64,000 nt of DNA from Mycolicibacterium hassiacum DSM 44199. GTDB lineage: Bacteria > Actinomycetota > Actinomycetes > Mycobacteriales > Mycobacteriaceae. Below are positions 10,239 to 22,337 of this stretch, in pieces (within the stretch, counting starts at the first letter, position 1; each line of letters starts with the position of its first letter). The translations under genes were made by a program, and so were the position numbers. The stretch lies in NCBI RefSeq assembly GCF_900603025.1, contig NZ_LR026975.1:992001-1056000 (forward strand), read 5' to 3'. The notes below the pieces were generated by a model. It made no database searches. It worked only from the letters and a program-made list of their open reading frames with translations, and was not told the DNA's origin.

Positions 10239-11153
10239 TCAGCCGACGTCGGGGCTGGGGAGGTGGTCCGCGGCGATCAACTCGTCGTCATGCAACGACA
10301 TCACCCAGGTGCTGCCCTTGCGGTTGCGCGACGAATCCGGCACCACACCCTCGCGGTGGCACCACCAGGCGATGAGATCGGGAATCACCTTGCCCTGCGT
10401 GCAGATCACCGGGGTGCCGCCGGCCGCGGCGATCTCCAGCACCCGGTGCCGGGCCGCCTTGCGGTGCTCGGCGTAGGCCTCCTCGGTCAGCAGCGGTTCG
10501 CGCCGAATCGTGGTGCCCAGCCGGGCGGCCAGCGGCTCGAGGGTCTGTTCGCAACGGGTGCGGTCGGCGGCGTAGAGGGTGTCGGCGCCGAACGCCAGCA
10601 GCTGATCCACCAGTGCTTCGGCCTGCGCGCGGCCGTTGTCGTCGAGCGGCCGTTTGCGGTCGTCGCCGCGGTAGTGCGCCTTGCTGCCCGCGGTGGCGTG
10701 CCGGACGATGAGCACCGTTCGGGTATCGACCGGAAGCTTCATGAACCGGCGTAATACTTTTCGGTCGTGCGGGTACCCGAGCTGGTTGGCGGCCTCGCCG
10801 ACCGGCAGCCACTTGAGCTCGTCGACCTCGTCGTTGGGTGCGAACTCGCCCCCGGTCACCCGCGCGGCCCAGTACCGAACCCGCTTGAGCCCGCCGTCGA
10901 CCGGATAGCGGATCGTGGCCAGCCGCCGCCCCAGCCGACAGCTGTAGCCGGTCTCCTCGGCGACTTCGCGCACCGCGGTGGCGGGTTCGGTCTCGCCGGG
11001 GTCGACCTTGCCCTTCGGCAGCGACCAGTCGTCGTAGCGCGGCCGGTGGATCACCGCGATCTCCGGCGCGACGCCGGGATCGGTGGTGCGCCACAGCACC
11101 GCCCCGGCGGCACGCACCTCGGGGACCTGCTCGGACGGCGTCTCCGTCGCCAC
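10239..11153 (-). CDS. mutT1: NUDIX hydrolase / histidine phosphatase fusion (MutT1)
   Basis: 304 aa, two domains. Residues about 12-140 hold the Nudix box (GKVDPGE ... REVAEETGY) that hydrolyses 8-oxo-dGTP/8-oxo-GTP or diadenosine polyphosphates. Residues about 145-300 are an RHG-type histidine phosphatase starting VLIVRHATA. This fusion is the mycobacterial MutT1 architecture, where the second domain acts on the product of the first. A GTG start follows AGGAG with about 8-nt spacing. ppk lies 98 bp upstream on the same strand. Confidence 0.93.
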   Translation of the reverse strand: MATETPSEQVPEVRAAGAVLWRTTDPGVAPEIAVIHRPRYDDWSLPKGKVDPGETEPATAVREVAEETGYSCRLGRRLATIRYPVDGGLKRVRYWAARVTGGEFAPNDEVDELKWLPVGEAANQLGYPHDRKVLRRFMKLPVDTRTVLIVRHATAGSKAHYRGDDRKRPLDDNGRAQAEALVDQLLAFGADTLYAADRTRCEQTLEPLAARLGTTIRREPLLTEEAYAEHRKAARHRVLEIAAAGGTPVICTQGKVIPDLIAWWCHREGVVPDSSRNRKGSTWVMSLHDDELIAADHLPSPDVG

Positions 11154-11250
11154 CTCGACTACTCCTGTTGATCGGTTCCGGCCGGACCGGGTCTTGCCCG
11201 CGATTAGCGTACGGGGCGCCGGATCGGACGGCTCGGAACAGGGGACAGGG

Positions 11251-13461
11251 TTATTGATAGCGGTGCTGTTCCATCAGCCAGACCTGATGGTCGCGCACCG
11301 TGGCGCCGTCCCGCGGTGATGCGATCCACTTGCCGTCCGGTTCCAGTTCCCAACACCGGGTGGCCGGATCGAGTGCGGACTCGAAGACGTTGTGCAACTG
11401 GGCGGTGAGCCGCGGATCCTTGACCCGGACCATCACCTCGACCCGGCGGTCGAGGTTGCGGTGCATCATGTCGGCGCTGCCGATCCAGAACTCGTCGATC
11501 GCGCGGAAGTGGAGGATGCGCGAGTGCTCGAGGAAGCGGCCCAGAATCGAGCGCACCGTGATGTTCTCGGAGTAGCCCGGCACGCCGGGGCGCAGGGCGC
11601 AGATCCCGCGGACCACCACCTGAACCGGCACCCCGGCCTGCGATGCCCGGTACAGCGCGTCGATCACCTGTTCGTCGACCAGCGCGTTGGCCTTGAGGCG
11701 GATACCGGCTTCCGCGCCGGCCCGCTTGGCCTCGATCTCGCGCTCGATGCGCTCGATGATGCCCTTGCGGATGCCGTGCGGGGCGACCAGCAGGTTGCGG
11801 TAGGTGTCCTTGCGCGAATAGCCGGTCAGCGAGTTGAACAGGTCGGTCAGGTCGGCCCCGATGTCGGGGTCGGCGGTCAGCAGCCCGATGTCCTCGTAGA
11901 GCCGGGCGGTCTTGCTGTTGTAGTTCCCGGTGCCGATATGGCAGTAGCGCCGGATCATCGACCCCTCGCGGCGCACCACCAGCGCGCACTTGCAGTGTGT
12001 CTTCAACCCGATCAGCCCGTAGGCGACGTGCACGCCCACCTGTTCGAGCGCACGCGCCCATTTGATGTTGGCCTGTTCGTCGAACCGTGCCTTCAACTCG
12101 ACGAGCGCCACCACCTGCTTGCCGGCCTCGGCGGCGTCGATCAGCGCCCGGACGATCGGCGAGTCGCCCGAGGTCCGGTACAGCGTCTGCTTGATCGCCA
12201 GCACGTTGGGATCGGCGGCGGCCTGCTCGATGAACCGCTGAACGGTCGTGGAGAACGAGTCGTAGGGATGGTGTACCAGCACGTCGCCGTCGCGCAGCGC
12301 CGCGAAAATGCTCTTGGGGGTTTCGCGTTCGCCGAAGGCCGGCGGGGTGGCCGGCACGAACGGCGGATCCTTCAGCGCCGGCCGGTCGAGGTTGTAGATC
12401 TGCCACAGCGACGAGAGATCGAGCAGGCCGGGCACCATGATGACGTCGCCGCGGTCGACGTCGAGTTCGCGCAGCAGCAGCTCGAGCATGCTCTCGGTCA
12501 TGTCGTCGGAGACCTCGAGCCGCACCGGGGAGCCGAACCGGCGCCGCGCCAACTCGCGTTCGAGCGCCTGCAGCAGGTCCTCGTCGCGGTCCTCCTCGAC
12601 CTCGAAGTCGGCGTTACGGGTGATCCGGAACGCGTGGTGCTCGACGATCTCCATACCGGGGAACAACACCGGCAGGAACGCCGCGATCAACTCCTCCATC
12701 GGCAGAAAGCGCACGATCTCGGTGTTGCCCTCCCGGCGGCTGAGTTCGACGAAGCGGTCGACGTTGTCGGGCACCTTGACCCGGGCGAAGTGCTGACCCC
12801 CGTCCTCGGGGTGTTTGACGGTGACCGCGAGGTTCAGGCTCAGCCCGCTGACGAACGGGAACGGGTGCGCGGGGTCGACCGCCAACGGCGTGAGCACCGG
12901 GAAGACCTGTTCGTGGAAGTACTTCTCGAGCCGGGCCCGCTCGTCGGTGTCGAGTTCGTTCCACGTCACGATCACGATGCCCTCGTCGGCGAGCGCCGGG
13001 CGCACCGAGTCGAGGAAGACGTGCGCGTGGCGGATCGAGATCTGCTGGGTGCGCTCGTTGATCCGGCGCAACTGCTCGCGCGGGGACAGGCCGTCGGCGG
13101 AGCGCACCGACAGGCCCATCTTGTCGCGCCGTTTCAGGCCCGCCACCCGCACCATGTAGAACTCGTCGAGGTTCGACGCGAAGATGGCCAAAAACTTCGC
13201 CCGTTCCAGCAGCGGCAACGACGGGTCGGCCGCCAGCGCGAGGACCCGTGAATTGAAATCCAGCCAGCTCAGTTCACGGTTGAGATAGCGGTCCTCGGGC
13301 AGCGCGTTGTCGATGGTGGGCGAGGTCGCCGCCGGCGGAGCCGCGGGTGCCGAATCGCCGGTCTGCGGTGTCGTCGACGGACGGATTCCGCGCGGCAGAG
13401 GCTGCGATTCGTCCCCGAGGATCTGCGTATCGGCTTCGGTCATCCCTCGATGATCCCCCAT
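11251..13461 (-). CDS. ppk: Polyphosphate kinase 1
   Basis: 736 aa; reversibly makes polyphosphate from ATP, with roles in stress signalling. Segments in order: a variable Pro/Ala-rich N-terminus; the N domain starting [14 protein letters not shown]; the head domain; and two catalytic C-terminal domains. The phosphorylated-His region is [20 protein letters not shown], and the second catalytic His lies near [19 protein letters not shown]. An internal ATG (13443) is an equally possible start. Confidence 0.96.
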   Translation of the reverse strand: MGDHRGMTEADTQILGDESQPLPRGIRPSTTPQTGDSAPAAPPAATSPTIDNALPEDRYLNRELSWLDFNSRVLALAADPSLPLLERAKFLAIFASNLDEFYMVRVAGLKRRDKMGLSVRSADGLSPREQLRRINERTQQISIRHAHVFLDSVRPALADEGIVIVTWNELDTDERARLEKYFHEQVFPVLTPLAVDPAHPFPFVSGLSLNLAVTVKHPEDGGQHFARVKVPDNVDRFVELSRREGNTEIVRFLPMEELIAAFLPVLFPGMEIVEHHAFRITRNADFEVEEDRDEDLLQALERELARRRFGSPVRLEVSDDMTESMLELLLRELDVDRGDVIMVPGLLDLSSLWQIYNLDRPALKDPPFVPATPPAFGERETPKSIFAALRDGDVLVHHPYDSFSTTVQRFIEQAAADPNVLAIKQTLYRTSGDSPIVRALIDAAEAGKQVVALVELKARFDEQANIKWARALEQVGVHVAYGLIGLKTHCKCALVVRREGSMIRRYCHIGTGNYNSKTARLYEDIGLLTADPDIGADLTDLFNSLTGYSRKDTYRNLLVAPHGIRKGIIERIEREIEAKRAGAEAGIRLKANALVDEQVIDALYRASQAGVPVQVVVRGICALRPGVPGYSENITVRSILGRFLEHSRILHFRAIDEFWIGSADMMHRNLDRRVEVMVRVKDPRLTAQLHNVFESALDPATRCWELEPDGKWIASPRDGATVRDHQVWLMEQHRYQ

Positions 13462-13551
13462 GTCGGACGGATCCTGCCAGGTGATCGACGATCGGGTGAA
13501 CCGTCGGGCGTTCGCCGGAGGGACGGTGAGCCACCGTGTCGGTGGTGCGGG

Positions 13552-15239
<1,688 letters not shown>

Positions 15240-15243
15240 CGCG

Positions 15244-16344
15244 ATGGCCCGATACGGAGACTCCACCCGCAGCGTGAAAGCTGTTGGTACACAACCTATT
15301 CCAGGGTCACCGGTGGCTTCTCCGCCGGTGCCGGCCTCGACGTATCACCTGTCGGCGGACGAGGATCCCGCGCTGGACAGCTACGGCCGGAGCTCGAACC
15401 CGACCTGGCGGCAACTCGAGTCGGCGCTCGCCGAACTCGAGGGTGCCGCCTCGGCGCTGGTGTTCGGCTCCGGAATGGCCGCGATCACCGCGGTGTTGCG
15501 GGTGCTGGCGCGGCCGGGCCGCAAGCTGGTGGTGCCCGCCGACGGCTACTACCAGGTGCGCCAGTACGCACAGGAGTATCTGGTCCCGCAGGGGGTGACG
15601 GTCGTCGAGGCGACGAGCGCGCAGATGTGCGAACTGGCCGCCGACGCCGACGTGGTACTGGCCGAGACCCCGACCAATCCCGGGCTGGACGTGGTGGATC
15701 TGCACCGGCTGGCGATGGACTGCCGCAGCCGGGGTGCGGTGCTGGTGGTGGACAACACCACCGCGACACCGCTGGGCCAGCAACCGCTGTCGTTGGGGGC
15801 GGACCTGGTGGTGGCCAGTGCCACCAAGACGCTGTCCGGGCACAGCGATCTCATCGCCGGCTACGTCGCGGGCAGTCATCCGGATCTGATGGCCGCGGTC
15901 GAACGGGAGCGGTTGCTGGCCGGGCCGATCCTGGGGGCGTTCGAGGCGTGGCTGGTGCTGCGCAGCCTGGGCAGTGCGGGCCTGCGGTTCGAACGCCAGT
16001 GCCAGAACGCTGCGGCGCTGGCGATGGCCCTGCGCGGGCATCCGCGGGTCCGGTCGGTGCGCTACCCCGGGCTGCCCGACGACCCGTCGCACGCGATCGC
16101 GTCCCTGCAGATGCGGCGGTTCGGCGGCCTGATCGCCGTCGAGTTCGAGGACGCCGCCGCGGTTCACCGGCTGGTCGAACGCAGCGATCTGCTGATCGCG
16201 TCGACGAGCTTCGGCGGCATTCACACCTCGGTCGACCGCCGGGCGCGCTGGGGTGACCCGGTCAGCCCGGGTTTCGCGCGCATCTCCCTGGGCATCGAGG
16301 ACGCCGACGACCTGATCTCCGACATCACCGCGGCGCTGGGGTGA
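15244..16344 (+). CDS. Cystathionine gamma-lyase-type PLP enzyme
   Basis: 366 aa, Cys/Met-metabolism PLP family (fold type I). The N-terminal block carries SYGRSSNPTWRQLE; the PLP lysine is in SATKTLSGHSDLIAGYV (about residue 200); the C-terminal part has the usual GFARISLGIEDADDLI. Members act as cystathionine gamma-lyase, gamma-synthase or methionine gamma-lyase, and residue patterns here do not decide between them. It is coupled to gpsA (4-nt gap). From memory, gpsA and ddlA are adjacent in M. tuberculosis, so this gene is lineage-variable. Confidence 0.85.
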   Translation: MARYGDSTRSVKAVGTQPIPGSPVASPPVPASTYHLSADEDPALDSYGRSSNPTWRQLESALAELEGAASALVFGSGMAAITAVLRVLARPGRKLVVPADGYYQVRQYAQEYLVPQGVTVVEATSAQMCELAADADVVLAETPTNPGLDVVDLHRLAMDCRSRGAVLVVDNTTATPLGQQPLSLGADLVVASATKTLSGHSDLIAGYVAGSHPDLMAAVERERLLAGPILGAFEAWLVLRSLGSAGLRFERQCQNAAALAMALRGHPRVRSVRYPGLPDDPSHAIASLQMRRFGGLIAVEFEDAAAVHRLVERSDLLIASTSFGGIHTSVDRRARWGDPVSPGFARISLGIEDADDLISDITAALG

Positions 16345-16421
16345 GCGGCGCCGGGGCGGGAACAGCCGCTGCACAGCACCGAAGCATCGGCCGATTGGGC
16401 GGACGGTAGCCTCTCTAGGTT

Positions 16422-17549
<1,128 letters not shown>

Positions 17550-17553
17550 GCCG

Positions 17554-18186
17554 CTAGCCGACCGGCGCAGGGTCGATCGGCTTGGCCGGCAGGGTGGCCG
17601 AGATCGCTTTGGAGATCAGCTGAATCGGTGTCGGCCCGGAGCCTGCGGGCAGGGTGAGCGCGATGTAGACCGGCCGGTCGACGGCGAACCACGAACTGCG
17701 GTCCGCGTCGACGTCGGCGATGCGGAACCACTGCACGTCGTCGACCACCTGCAGCGGGCTGCCCACGACGAAATCCGGGGGGCGATCCAGTCCGCACCGC
17801 AACACCACCGGCTCGTCGTCCGGGTTGCTCCGCCAGGCGGCCACCCCGGCGGGGGCGGGTTCGGCCAGCGGCGCGCGGTGGAACTCGCCGAGCTGATCGG
17901 GCAGCGCGTCGATCAGGGTCCGGCAGTCGGCGCTGTCGGCCCGGGGCGCCGGTACCGGGCCCACCGGGGCGGGGCGGTCGGCGCCGCTTCGCTGCCGTTG
18001 CGCGGCGATCGCCAGCACCGCGACGACCACCCCCACCGCCAGCACCAGGGCGATGACGAGCACCGCGCGCGGCGGCCCGTCGCGGACCGGGTCCGGCCCG
18101 GCGGGGTGCTGTTCGGATGGGCGCGTCCCGGTCTGACCGTCGTTGCCGGCGGACCGGTCGTCGTCAGCGTCGGCAGCCACGCTCAA
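17554..18186 (-). CDS. DUF3515 single-pass membrane protein
   Basis: 210 aa. A hydrophilic N-terminus of about 40 residues precedes one strong transmembrane segment (AVLVIALVLAVGVVVAVLAIA, about 42-62) and an extracytoplasmic domain. Visible features include a cysteine in ADCRTLIDALP and a second in LRCGLDRP, possibly a disulfide. It matches the Rv2980 position next to ddl and thiL. Function unknown. The first codon is TTG (18186); GTG two codons later is an alternative. Confidence 0.82.
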   Translation of the reverse strand: MSVAADADDDRSAGNDGQTGTRPSEQHPAGPDPVRDGPPRAVLVIALVLAVGVVVAVLAIAAQRQRSGADRPAPVGPVPAPRADSADCRTLIDALPDQLGEFHRAPLAEPAPAGVAAWRSNPDDEPVVLRCGLDRPPDFVVGSPLQVVDDVQWFRIADVDADRSSWFAVDRPVYIALTLPAGSGPTPIQLISKAISATLPAKPIDPAPVG

Positions 18187-18291
18187 ACTCTATGCCCCGC
18201 CCGGATGGGCGCCCGCAGGGGTGTGTGCGCCCGGCCGGGGCGTGCATAGACTCCACGCTGACTCCGCCCGCCGGGCCAGGAAAGGGGTGTT

Positions 18292-19254
18292 ATGGCGACC
18301 GAGGAGCCGACCGAGAGCCTGGCCGACGCCGGCGAGTTCACGGTGATCGACCGGCTGATCCGGGGCCGCCGACAGCCCGGCGGGGTCGAGGTCGGTCCCG
18401 GCGACGACGCCGCGGTGCTGGCCGCCGCCGAAGACGCCCGGACCGTGGTGACCACCGACATGCTCGTCGCGGGCAGGCACTTCCGGCTGGACTGGTCCAC
18501 GCCCCATCAGGTGGGTCGCAAGGCGATCGCGCAGAACGGCGCCGACATCGCCGCGATGGGTGCCCGGCCCACCGCGTTCGTGGTCGCGTTCGGTGCGCCG
18601 CCGGACACCCCGACCGCTCATGCGCTGGAGCTGACCGACGGCATGTGGCAGGAGGCGTCGCGGATCGGCGCCGGAATCGTGGGCGGCGACCTGGTCAGCG
18701 CCCCGCAGTGGGTCATCGGGGTCACCGCGCTGGGCAGCCTCGACGGGCGCGCCCCGGTGCTGCGCAGCGGCGCCCGATCCGGTGACATCGTCGCGGTGGC
18801 CGGTGAACTGGGCCGGTCGATGGCCGGATACCAGTTGTGGCGCAACGGTATTGAAGGCTTCGACGAGCTCCGGCGTCGGCACCTGGTGCCGCAACCGCCC
18901 TATCGGCAGGGCCCGATCGCGGCCGAGGCCGGGGCCACCGCGATGACCGACGTGTCGGACGGACTGCTCGCCGATCTGGGGCATATCGCCGACGCGTCGG
19001 GGGTGGTGATCGACCTGTCGACGGCGCGGTTGGCCGCCGATCACGACGCCGTCGCCGGCGCCGCCGCCGCGGTGGACGCCGACCCGTGGGCGTGGGTGCT
19101 CGGTGGCGGTGAGGACCACGCGCTGGTCGCGACGTTCGGTTCCGCGCCGCCGCCGGGCTGGCGGACCATCGGCCGCGTTCTCGACGGCACTCCCGCGGTG
19201 CTGGTCGACGGCGCGGCATGGCGGGGCAATCCGGGCTGGGACTCGTTCGGGTAG
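18292..19254 (+). CDS. thiL: Thiamine-monophosphate kinase
   Basis: 320 aa, PurM/ThiL fold; phosphorylates thiamine phosphate to thiamine diphosphate. VGPGDDAAVL (about residue 35) and TTDMLVAGRHFR form the Mg-ATP site. The region VGRKAIAQNGADIAAMGARP is the family core, and TDVSDGLLADLGHIA binds the second metal. The ATG follows AAAGGGG. The uracil-DNA glycosylase gene follows on the same strand after 58 bp. Confidence 0.95.
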   Translation: MATEEPTESLADAGEFTVIDRLIRGRRQPGGVEVGPGDDAAVLAAAEDARTVVTTDMLVAGRHFRLDWSTPHQVGRKAIAQNGADIAAMGARPTAFVVAFGAPPDTPTAHALELTDGMWQEASRIGAGIVGGDLVSAPQWVIGVTALGSLDGRAPVLRSGARSGDIVAVAGELGRSMAGYQLWRNGIEGFDELRRRHLVPQPPYRQGPIAAEAGATAMTDVSDGLLADLGHIADASGVVIDLSTARLAADHDAVAGAAAAVDADPWAWVLGGGEDHALVATFGSAPPPGWRTIGRVLDGTPAVLVDGAAWRGNPGWDSFG

Positions 19255-19312
19255 TTAGGGTGCCAACCGTGATCGTTGCGGTGATTCCGATGACCCCGAG
19301 CGAGGATCTGGC

Positions 19313-19996
19313 ATGACCCCGCGTCCGCTGCACGAACTCGTCGAGGCCGGATGGGCCCGTGCGCTCGAGCCGGTGCAGGCCAATGTGGCGCAGATGGGGG
19401 AGTTCCTGCGCGCCGAACTGGCTGCCGGTCACCGCTACCTACCGTCGGGCCAGAATGTGTTGCGCGCCTTTACTTTTCCGTTCGACCAGGTTCGCGTGCT
19501 GATCGTCGGGCAGGATCCGTACCCGACGCCCGGCCATGCGGTGGGGCTGAGTTTCTCGGTCGCCCCGGACGTGCGGCCGTTGCCACGCAGCCTGGAGAAC
19601 ATCTTCACCGAGTACGTCGACGACCTCGGATATCCGCGTCCGTCGACCGGCGACCTGACCCCGTGGGCCGAACGCGGTGTGATGCTGCTCAACAGGGTTC
19701 TCACCGTGCGGCCGGGAAGCCCGGCGTCGCACCGCGGCAAGGGCTGGGAGGTGGTGACCGAGTGCGCGATCAGGGCGCTGGTCGCCCGGAACCAGCCGCT
19801 GGTCGCGGTGTTGTGGGGCCGTGACGCGGCGACGCTGAAGCCGATGCTCAACGGCAGCGACTGCATGGTGATCGAATCGCCGCATCCCTCGCCGCTGTCG
19901 GCGTCGCGCGGGTTCTTCGGCTCGCGCCCGTTCAGCCGGGCCAACGAACTGCTGGAGAAGATGGGCGCCGAGCCGATCGACTGGCGTCTGCCCTGA
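19313..19996 (+). CDS. ung: Uracil-DNA glycosylase
   Basis: 227 aa, family 1 UDG; removes uracil arising from cytosine deamination, important in a GC-rich genome. The water-activating loop is [17 protein letters not shown], and the DNA-intercalating Leu loop is [18 protein letters not shown]. Length matches the mycobacterial enzyme. Convergent with rpmB. Confidence 0.97.
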   Translation: MTPRPLHELVEAGWARALEPVQANVAQMGEFLRAELAAGHRYLPSGQNVLRAFTFPFDQVRVLIVGQDPYPTPGHAVGLSFSVAPDVRPLPRSLENIFTEYVDDLGYPRPSTGDLTPWAERGVMLLNRVLTVRPGSPASHRGKGWEVVTECAIRALVARNQPLVAVLWGRDAATLKPMLNGSDCMVIESPHPSPLSASRGFFGSRPFSRANELLEKMGAEPIDWRLP

Positions 19997-20075
19997 TCCG
20001 CCCGGTGGCCGGCCCGGCCGCGGGCCGGCCACGGCAGAAACCGCGCCGGCCAGCTCGCGGTTGCCGAGCACCCGG

Positions 20076-20131
20076 CGATCGTGCGGCCTGGTTCGCCCGT
20101 GCGGCGTGTCGCGGACGAAACCGCACGATCG
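20076..20131. terminator. Inverted repeat between convergent ung and rpmB
   Basis: Perfect 11-bp arms CGATCGTGCGG (20076-20086) and CCGCACGATCG (20121-20131) around 34 nt, with a further partial match GGTTCG/CGAAACC inside. It lies between two gene 3' ends, so it may act as a bidirectional terminator, although there is no T tract. Confidence 0.45.
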
Positions 20132-20235
20132 GAGCGGGTGGGAGCGTCATGGGTGGACCGGTCGCGGGTGTCGGTCCACGCTGGTCAGCTGCCGTGAACG
20201 GAGGCGCGGGGCCGGGATGGCCCCGAGGCGCGGGA

Positions 20236-20430
20236 TCAGCCGCGCGAGACCTTGCCGGCCTTGAGGCAGGAGGTGCAGACGTTGATGCGCTTCTTGTTGC
20301 CGCCCGGGCGGGTCACCGCGCGCACGGTCTGGATGTTCGGGTCCCACCGACGGCTGGTCCGGCGATGGGAGTGCGACACCGACTTGCCGAAGCCGGGGCC
20401 CTTCCCGCAGATATCGCACACGGCAGCCAT
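20236..20430 (-). CDS. rpmB: Ribosomal protein L28, zinc-binding form
   Basis: 64-aa large-subunit protein. Two CxxC pairs, CDIC at residues 5-8 and CTSC at 52-55, make a zinc ribbon, so this is the zinc-dependent (C+) form. Mycobacteria usually also carry zinc-free L28 paralogues elsewhere, induced under zinc starvation by Zur. The ATG at 20430 is preceded by GAGGAG; the open frame extends upstream without a better start. Monocistronic, divergent from the DAK2 gene. Confidence 0.95.
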   Translation of the reverse strand: MAAVCDICGKGPGFGKSVSHSHRRTSRRWDPNIQTVRAVTRPGGNKKRINVCTSCLKAGKVSRG

Positions 20431-20655
20431 ATGTGAACTCCTCGAAGTCAAGTACGTGGATCCGGGTCGCCCACCGCAGCCCGCGGTTCGACCCGACAAC
20501 CTGGTCAGGATACCGGCCACCGGGGAGAACACAAAAATCGCTCACCACGCCGGGGCACCGGCCGGGGCGGGCGCTGTCAGCGAAAATCGCTAGGCTGTCG
20601 CCCACGGTGACTAGTTCTCGAGTATGCGGAACGCCGCCAGGTGTTGGAGGTGGGC

Positions 20656-22335
20656 ATGTCGGCTCGGCGGCTTGACGCCACCGCGCTGCGCGCCTGGGCG
20701 CATGCCGCCGTTGGCGGGCTGAGCGCTCACCTCGACGAGATCAACCGGTTGAATGTATTCCCGGTCGCGGACGCCGACACCGGTACGAACATGCTGTTCA
20801 CCATGCGTTCGGCCGGGGCGCACGTCGATGAGCTCGGCAGCGCCGACCAGGCCGACGTCGTCGCGGTCGCCGCCGCACTGACCCGTGGGGCGCTGCAGGG
20901 CGCGCGGGGCAACTCCGGGGTGATCCTGTCGCAGATCCTGCGCGGGTTCAGCGAGATCACCGCGGCCACCGACGGCCAGCTCACCGAGATCGACGCCGGG
21001 CTGTTCGCCGCCGCGCTGCGCCGCGCGGTGGGGTTCGTGCTGGCCGCGGTGGGCGATCCGCAGCCCGGCACGGTGATCACCGTGCTCGAGGAGGCGGCGG
21101 CCGCCGCCGAACGGGCGGTCGCCGACGGCGCCGACCTGGTCGAGGCGGTCGACGCGGCCGCCGACGCCGCGGCGGTGGCGCTGGACAAGACGACCGCGCA
21201 GCTCGACGTGCTGGCCGACGCCGGCGTGGTGGACGCCGGCGGGCGAGGGCTGCTGGTGTTGCTGGACGCGATGTCGGCGACCCTGACCGGACGGGTTCGG
21301 TACCGGCCGCCGTACGAACCCGCGCCGGCGGCGGATTCCGCACCGGGTGCCGGCCGGCCGGCCGCCGCCGCGGTCCCGCAGTTCGAGGTGATGTACCTGC
21401 TGAGCGGCTGTGACGCCGCCGACGCCGACCGGCTGCGCCGCCGGCTGAGCGAACTCGGCGATTCGGTGGCCGTCGCGGCCGCCAGCGACGGTGGTGAGTA
21501 CTCCGTGCACGTCCACACCGACGACGCCGGCGCCGCGATCGAGGCGGCGCTGCCGCTGGGCCGGCTCCGCCGCATCCAGATCAGCGCCCTGCCCGACACC
21601 GCCCTGCCCGACACCGGCCTGCCCGACACCGGCCCCCGGGCGACCCCCTCGGCGCCGGCCCGCCACTCGGCGGAACACTCCCGCAGCGTGCTGGCGGTGG
21701 TGGACGGGGCGGGCGCTGCGGAGTTGTTCTGTGCCGAGGGCGCCCACGTGCTGATGGTCGACGATCGGCCGATCGACGCCGACCGGCTGCTGCGGGCGAT
21801 GGTCGAACTCGACGCCGCCCGGGTGATGGTGCTGCCGAACGGGTACGTGCCGGCCGAGGAGCTGGTCGCGGCCTGCACCGCCGCCGGCGAACGCGGTGTC
21901 GACGTGGTGCCGTTACCGGCCGCGTCGATGGTGCAGGGCCTCGCGGCGCTGGCTTTGCACGACGCGGGCCGGCACGCCGTCGACGACGGCTACCAGATGG
22001 CGCAGGCGGCGGCAGCGGCGCGGCACGGCGCGGTCCGCATCGCCACCGAGGAAGCGCTGACCTGGGCGGGCAGATGCAAACCCGGTGACGGACTTGGTAT
22101 TTCGAACGGCGAGGTGCTCATCGTCGCCGAGGATGTGGTGTCGGCGGGCGCCGGTCTGATCGATCTGTTGCTTGCCGCCGGCGGCGAACTGGTCACCGTG
22201 CTCACCGGTTCGGGCGTCGACGGGTGCGTGGGGGAGGCGTTGCGCCGGCACGTGCACGAACACCATCCCGGCAGCGAACTGGTCGTGTATCGGACCGGAC
22301 ACCGGGGCGACGCGTTGTTGATCGGGGTCGAGTAA
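20656..22335 (+). CDS. DAK2 domain protein, fatty-acid-kinase (FakA)-like
   Basis: 559 aa, YloV/FakA family. Residues about 10-200 are the DAK2 (DhaL-like) ATP-binding domain, with Mg-binding aspartates in NVFPVADADTGTNMLF. A middle domain and a C-terminal FakA-type domain follow. FakA phosphorylates fatty acids bound to FakB (DegV) proteins; no fakB is seen here, so the substrate is inference. ATG 20656 is chosen because GGAGG lies 5 nt upstream; GTG 20641 is in frame. A short tandem repeat (21586-21630) falls in a linker. I recall the M. tuberculosis locus as split (Rv2974c/Rv2975c); here it is one intact frame. Confidence 0.85.
   Translation: MSARRLDATALRAWAHAAVGGLSAHLDEINRLNVFPVADADTGTNMLFTMRSAGAHVDELGSADQADVVAVAAALTRGALQGARGNSGVILSQILRGFSEITAATDGQLTEIDAGLFAAALRRAVGFVLAAVGDPQPGTVITVLEEAAAAAERAVADGADLVEAVDAAADAAAVALDKTTAQLDVLADAGVVDAGGRGLLVLLDAMSATLTGRVRYRPPYEPAPAADSAPGAGRPAAAAVPQFEVMYLLSGCDAADADRLRRRLSELGDSVAVAAASDGGEYSVHVHTDDAGAAIEAALPLGRLRRIQISALPDTALPDTGLPDTGPRATPSAPARHSAEHSRSVLAVVDGAGAAELFCAEGAHVLMVDDRPIDADRLLRAMVELDAARVMVLPNGYVPAEELVAACTAAGERGVDVVPLPAASMVQGLAALALHDAGRHAVDDGYQMAQAAAAARHGAVRIATEEALTWAGRCKPGDGLGISNGEVLIVAEDVVSAGAGLIDLLLAAGGELVTVLTGSGVDGCVGEALRRHVHEHHPGSELVVYRTGHRGDALLIGVE
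21586..21630 (+). repeat. Three tandem 15-bp units inside the DAK2 gene
   Basis: Three near-identical 15-bp units, GCCCTGCCCGACACC then a second identical copy and GGCCTGCCCGACACC, encode ALPDT-ALPDT-GLPDT in an apparent linker. Being a multiple of three, copy-number change would keep the frame, so it could vary between strains. Confidence 0.85.
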
Positions 22336-22337
22336 CG

